Below, piece by piece: positions 59,687 through 64,000 of a stretch of 64,000 nt of DNA. The first letter of the stretch is position 1, and every line of letters begins with the position of its first letter. The notes under the pieces are model-generated. The model was not told the origin of the DNA and searched no databases. It was given only the letters and a program-made list of their open reading frames with translations. Origin of the DNA: Microvelia longipes (lineage: Eukaryota; Arthropoda; Insecta; Hemiptera; Veliidae); contig JACMZG010000008.1 of assembly GCA_018340805.1 (NCBI GenBank), positions 80,601,542 to 80,665,541 of the forward strand, given 5' to 3'. Both the position numbers and the translations under genes were made by a program.

Positions 59687-60060
59687 TATAGATGCCTCAA
59701 TTACATTAAGAGAAATTCTTTTTTTCTTCAATTTTTATGCATCAGTTCTCTAAGTTTGGTGTTCATTAAATTAATTATTTTTTTTCGACTAGAAGTCTAA
59801 GAAATTAATAGCTTTAAAAAGTTAATAAGTATACAATTCTCTAAAAAATATTTAATGAAAGTATTAAGTATTAAGTTTTACCAACAATGTTATTATGTAT
59901 AGATGCTTCAATTGCATTAAGAGAAATCCTCTTTTTCTTTAACTTTTATGCATCAATTCTCTAAGTTTGATGTTAATTAAATTATTTTTTGTATTAGATG
60001 ACTTAGTAATTAATATTTCTATTAAATTAATTAGTATACAATTCCCTGTAAAATAAGAAC
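59687..60060 (+). repeat. Tandem duplication, about 211-bp period
   Basis: TCAATTACATTAAGAGAAAT, TTTTTATGCATCAGTTCTC, TAAGTTTGGTGTTCATTAAA and AGTATACAATTC recur about 211 bases later with scattered substitutions and small gaps. Confidence 0.85.
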
Positions 60061-60088
60061 TAAAGAAAGTAAAATTAAAAATAAAAAT

Positions 60089-60090
<2 letters not shown>

Positions 60091-60146
<56 letters not shown>

Positions 60147-60152
60147 TATATG
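60091..60152. repeat. (TA)n microsatellite
   Basis: About 62 bp of TA with two TG interruptions. Confidence 0.95.
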
Positions 60153-60159
60153 TATTTCT

Positions 60160-60385
60160 AGACACTTTCTTGTAAACACTCTATCTTTCGAACGGATTAA
60201 TATTTTTTAACCAAACTTGGTACAAAAATCAACCTTCGGGAGGACACGAACCCTATTGAAAACCAGGTTTTTGTGACGTCATTAACCCGGTTTGCTGAGT
60301 CAGCGAAAATTTCAAAAAATCGGCAAATTCAGGGTTAATATTTTTTGCCGCAAAAAAGGTCAATATTTATGTTTTTTGAGACGCT
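60160..60385 (+). repeat. R1-related or composite-element block
   Basis: CAAACTTGGTACAAAAATCAA, GGAGGACACGAACCC, GTTTTTGTGACGTCATTAAC and TTGCTGAGTCAGCG share wording with R1 and with 44.1 kb. It runs directly into the 150-bp tandem units. Confidence 0.6.
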
Positions 60386-60720
60386 GAATCGAATGAAACC
60401 GGTCCGAAGTCGATACGACCACTATAAGTGACCTAAAAATCGAAAAAACCATTGTAAATTACCAAAAACCAAAATTTAGGTCGATAAAAAATAAATTTCG
60501 AGTAGGGTGTCGTTTTCAAAGTAATTTTGGGCGCGGAATCGAATGAAACCAGTCTGAAGTCGATACGACCACTTTAAATTACCAAAAAGTCGAAAAAACC
60601 ACAAAAATTATAGAAAACCAAAATTACGGTCGTTGAAAATTAAATTTCGAGTAGGGTGTCGTTTTCAATGTTTTTTGGGCCTCTGAGATGAATGCCAGTG
60701 GTCTGGAGTCAATACAACCA
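60386..60720 (+). repeat. 150-bp tandem repeat, about 2.3 units
   Basis: GAATCGAATGAAACC starts at 60386 and 60536. AGTCGATACGACCACT and TTTCGAGTAGGGTGTCGTTT also recur at 150-bp spacing. A third partial unit (GTCTGGAGTCAATACAACCA) begins near 60688. A B-box-like GGGTTCACATCC follows at 60749-60760, but no convincing tRNA fold was found. Confidence 0.85.
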
Positions 60721-60812
60721 CTCAAACTCAGGGTACCTGGGTTCACATCCTGGAAGGGTCGATCATTTTTTATCGTTTTTTTTACCTAATATAAGTTTAC
60801 AACTAGGAAATA

Positions 60813-61507
60813 ATTCTGGCGCGGTGGTCCGCATGTCGGGCGAATTTCCTTTGATGCGTGTTTCCGTGCTTTTTATATAAGTTTACAACTACTAAATAAA
60901 TAATTCCGGCGCGGTGGTCCGCTGTCGGGCGAATTTCATTTAGAATGCGTGTTTCCGTGCTAAACAACCCATTTCTTGCTTATGCAAGAACCATGCCCAT
61001 TGCTTGGTTCCGGTTCATGCTTTAGAACCTAAGCAGTTACTCAATTGTCAAGCACTGCTCGTAACTCATTTTGTCTGTATTTTCCAAAGGAAATGCGCTA
61101 AAACCTTTAAAGATAACTGACTAAGCTTAAAGGTAAGTAACTAATCTTTAAACTAGTGCAAATAATAGTGCGTACTTCTAATTTTAGAGACATAGTTTTG
61201 TACAACCAACTGGATAATTATGCGCATTTCCTTTGGAAAATACAGACAAAATGTGTTACGAGCAGTGCTTGACAATTGAGTAACTGCTTAGGTTCTAAAG
61301 CATGAACCGGAACCAAGCAATGGGCATGGTTCTTGCATACGCAAGAAATGGGTTGTTTAGCACGGAAACACGCATTCTAAATGAAATTCGCCCGACAGCG
61401 GACCACCGCGCCGGAATTATTTATTTAGTAGTTGTAAACTTATATAAAAAGCACGGAAACACGCATCAAAGGAAATTCGCCCGACATGCGGACCACCGCG
61501 CCAGAAT
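60813..61507. mobile_element. 695-bp long inverted-repeat element
   Basis: Arms 60813-61098 and 61222-61507, both 286 bp, are inverted copies differing at only a few positions (for example CTTGCTTATGCAAG against CTTGCGTATGCAAG). The spacer is 123 bp. Each arm holds two 90-bp tandem units with GGCGCGGTGGTCCGC, then GTCAAGCACTGCTCGTAAC, and ends at AAGGAAATGCGC. No protein is encoded; the frame at 61302 is a by-product. The near-identity of the arms implies recent insertion or arm-to-arm correction. A rearranged relative is at 17.15-17.68 kb. Confidence 0.92.
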
Positions 61508-62271
61508 TTTTATTTTTTTTGTATAGTGGTGTTTTATTCGATGTATTCTCTTTGCTTCAATATTATTTTTATTTTTTTACTCACTTCTTTTTCAGCTAAA
61601 TAATTCACACTAAATTATAACAAATATAACAGCGTCGATGTTCTTATTTTTCAAACCAAAACTGGCGCCTGATTGTAGGGTTTTTTTTAGGATAAAGGCG
61701 CCATAAAACTTTAGAAGTGAAAAAGGTTAAAAAATGAAAGGTAAAGAGATGTTTTCAGTAAATTTTATTTTTAAGTAGAAATACAAGCAGACAAGTTTTT
61801 TTTTTAAAAAAAACTGGACTTAGTCCAAAATTACAACTAATTTTGGGGCAAAAATTTAACCTTTACTCAATCCATAGCAAAGCTCCGAACATTCTTCTAC
61901 TGAACCACCTACATAAAATTAACTCTACTAAACCAACAATACATTTCTTCTTGTATTTTTAAGCTTTACATTTAAAAAAAATAACCTCGAAACCCATTGG
62001 AATAATTTAAATAAAAAATGTTGAAACCAAAAATATATAAATGTAAAATAAATATATTAAAATGATTAATATATTTAAAGAGGTCAAATTTATTCTGTTA
62101 TTTTGGCACATGTTATAGCTTATATATCATCATAGCCTATTGTATTTCTTACTTAAATTGATTGTTATGAATAAAATCCAGTTTGTCAAGCAAATATAAA
62201 TATTAATAGATTTCCCATCCTGTTTTATTTAACATTAAATATATATTCATATTTCAAATTTATATTTCACG
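61508..62271. other. AT-rich DNA, nothing recognised
   Basis: No gene or repeat supported. Confidence 0.5.
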
Positions 62272-62455
62272 AGAAAATTATTTCTGATTTGAAAAATTAT
62301 ATAATGATAATTATTAAAATAAAAATATAATTTGGTCCGTGATGATTAATCTATTATATTCATATATTCATAATAGATTAATAATCACAGAAAAAAAATT
62401 CAATAATTATTATTATATAGTATTTTAAATTAGAAATTATTTTCTAATAATTATT
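62272..62455. repeat. AT-rich foldback, arms about 85 bp
   Basis: GTGATGATTAATCTATTAT (62339-62357) is inverted about 12 bases later with one mismatch. The pairing continues outward through GATAATTATTA and AGAAAATTATTTCT. In DNA this AT-rich the outer part is weaker evidence. Confidence 0.7.
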
Positions 62456-62462
62456 TAGTAAG

Positions 62463-62512
62463 TTTTATTTTCTGTAAAACTTCTCTTATGAGAAGTTTTA
62501 CAAGAAAATTTT
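62463..62512. repeat. 13-bp perfect hairpin
   Basis: TGTAAAACTTCTC (62473-62485) and GAGAAGTTTTACA (62490-62502) with a TTAT loop. TTTTC/GAAAA extend it outward. Confidence 0.8.
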
Positions 62513-63310
62513 TACAATTTTCATTAGAAAATTGCTGCATTTTCTCAAGTGATATTTGGTTATTTCATGCCATGAGTAAGTACATTTATATTAATTGAGT
62601 ACTTTTTGTATTAATTTTAATCATATTTTTAGCTATGAAATTCGGAATGATTTATCTTCTTCTTTTATTCGTTCTCTCATTTCATCTATATTTTGATTTT
62701 AATTTATTTAAAATTAGATTTTTCGATAAACAAAATATTTAAAATGGTTTCTTTATTTATTTTCTCTTTATATTTTATGATTTTATTTTATAATATTTGT
62801 GGGTTTTGTTTATATTTACTTTGCGTATGCAATATTCCCTATATCCTCTATGTTTATGTGTTTGTTTTAACACTCAATATTCACTCTAGACCTATCTATA
62901 CTCTGTGGATTTTCCTGCAATCTGAAAAAAACTGTGTTTTACAAAGGAATAAGGTAAGAGACATACATGGGTATTATATTTCGGATTCAGATACCAAATA
63001 CTGCAAATATTTACTTTAGTTATAGCTTACCTTCTTTTTAGGGAAAATACTGATATGCAAGTATAATACTCAATAAAGTCGGTGATATCAAAAAAAGTTT
63101 ATTTTTTCGTTCTTATTTTGTCGGGATTTTTTAGGCCTTTGAAAGAATTTCTGTGCACTACTACCTTTTTTATGTTCAGCGTTAAACTTACATTTTGTAA
63201 ACTTAATGGCATTTTTACATAAAACTTTTTATATTTTATTTTTTCAAAAACATTGAATTAAAGTTTATGCGATTATTTGTACACAAACATAAACACACAC
63301 ACACTCATTT
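62513..63310. other. No supported gene
   Basis: The 108-codon frame at 62693 is Phe/Ile/Leu-rich with no motif. AT-driven composition explains it. Confidence 0.4.
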
Positions 63311-63352
63311 ACCTAATTTTTGTTGTTCTACAAAGAACAACAAAAATCAGGT
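63311..63352. repeat. 19-bp hairpin abutting a (TA)n array
   Basis: Arms 63311-63329 and 63334-63352 pair at 18 of 19 positions (ACCTAATTTTTGTTGTTCT and its inverse) around a 4-nt loop. (AC)n lies just upstream at 63293-63303 and (TA)n directly downstream. Confidence 0.85.
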
Positions 63353-63358
63353 AATATA

Positions 63359-63439
<81 letters not shown>
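63353..63439. repeat. (TA)n microsatellite
   Basis: About 87 bp of TA with one ATTATA interruption at the start. Confidence 0.95.
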
Positions 63440-63447
<8 letters not shown>

Positions 63448-64000
63448 TTCTTTAGCTATGAATGTACGCTTTTATGTTAAATTTAGAACTGTCTATTTTT
63501 TGTTGTTGAATTGAAAAATACCCTTCAATGACATTAATACCAACCAGAATGAATTTATCGTAAAACTTTTATAAAAAAAATGGTGTAAAATATACCACTT
63601 TAAAAAAAGTGAGTTTAAAAAAATTTACTTCAAAACATAACGGTTGCTCCCTTAGTCATTTCCTGGTTGAGGAAAAAACGGAAACTATGTCTGAATGAGG
63701 CAGTTTCCCAGGTCCAGTAGATTTTTCCTTGCTCTATTCCGATACAGACAGTTTACACTTGATTTATACCTATACTCTACTGACAATACAAACATCTAGC
63801 TTCGGAAAATAGACTTCAAATAGAGCATTAAAAGGCAAATACTTTTAGAGTCGCTCTATTTAAATTACTTCATGAATAAATCTTTAAGTGTGAAGGGTGT
63901 TTTTAAAAAAAAAGTTTTACGGGTTCAAGGGTTTTATTTATATTGGTTTTGGGAACATTAAAGTATTTAAGTTACGGAATTATAAACTATTAAAAAAATT
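63440..64000. other. AT-rich DNA, nothing recognised
   Basis: No gene or repeat supported up to the window edge. Confidence 0.5.

Noticed and set aside
60690..60765. tRNA-like head after the 150-bp repeats
   Set aside because: Only a B-box-like GGGTTCACATCC; the upstream part is explained by a third tandem unit.

Overview
This is AT-rich eukaryotic nuclear DNA (by eye about 70% A+T), most likely from an arthropod and plausibly an insect. The clues are decayed non-LTR retrotransposon C-termini of a type common in insect genomes, tRNA-headed SINE-like elements, terminal-inverted-repeat (TIR) and foldback DNA elements, and many long (TA)n arrays. No open reading frame looks like an intact host gene. 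Every recognisable coding piece is a broken retrotransposon fragment, so the window is intergenic or deep intronic. The species cannot be named from the sequence alone.

Layout. 0-8 kb: a foldback element, a perfect 19-bp-stem hairpin, a truncated TIR element, a LINE fragment, and mostly unique AT-rich DNA. 8.8-16.2 kb: copies of a dispersed family called R1 here, plus a (TA)n array and a 52-bp minisatellite. 17-24.3 kb: a rearranged copy of a long inverted-repeat element, a repeat with hammerhead-like motifs, R1 copies that carry a 5S-rRNA-like box, and two tRNA-headed elements. 25-30.3 kb: (TA)n, two adjacent R1 copies, a 320-bp TIR element, and more hammerhead-like repeats. 32.5-34.5 kb: two convergent LINE remnants. 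The second keeps reverse-transcriptase and C-terminal motifs on the minus strand. 35.1-35.7 kb: a 43-bp satellite with trimeric higher-order structure. 38-42 kb: a TIR/foldback element and a GC-richer open stretch that could be an exon. 45-46.7 kb: an R1 copy split by a SINE-like insertion with a 14-bp target duplication, itself carrying a smaller TIR element. 47.8-50.4 kb: 37-bp and 23-bp minisatellites. 52.9-56.8 kb: a 501-bp hairpin element and a 2.8-kb PIF/Harbinger-like element. 59.7-63.4 kb: tandem duplications, a 695-bp near-perfect long inverted repeat, and further hairpins.

Nothing here forms an operon or pathway. The interest lies in repeat structure: a 5S-like promoter block inside a dispersed repeat, hammerhead-like cores in another, nested insertions that can be dated relative to each other, and several large hairpins. 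All calls rest on reading the sequence by eye; family names and boundaries are approximate.
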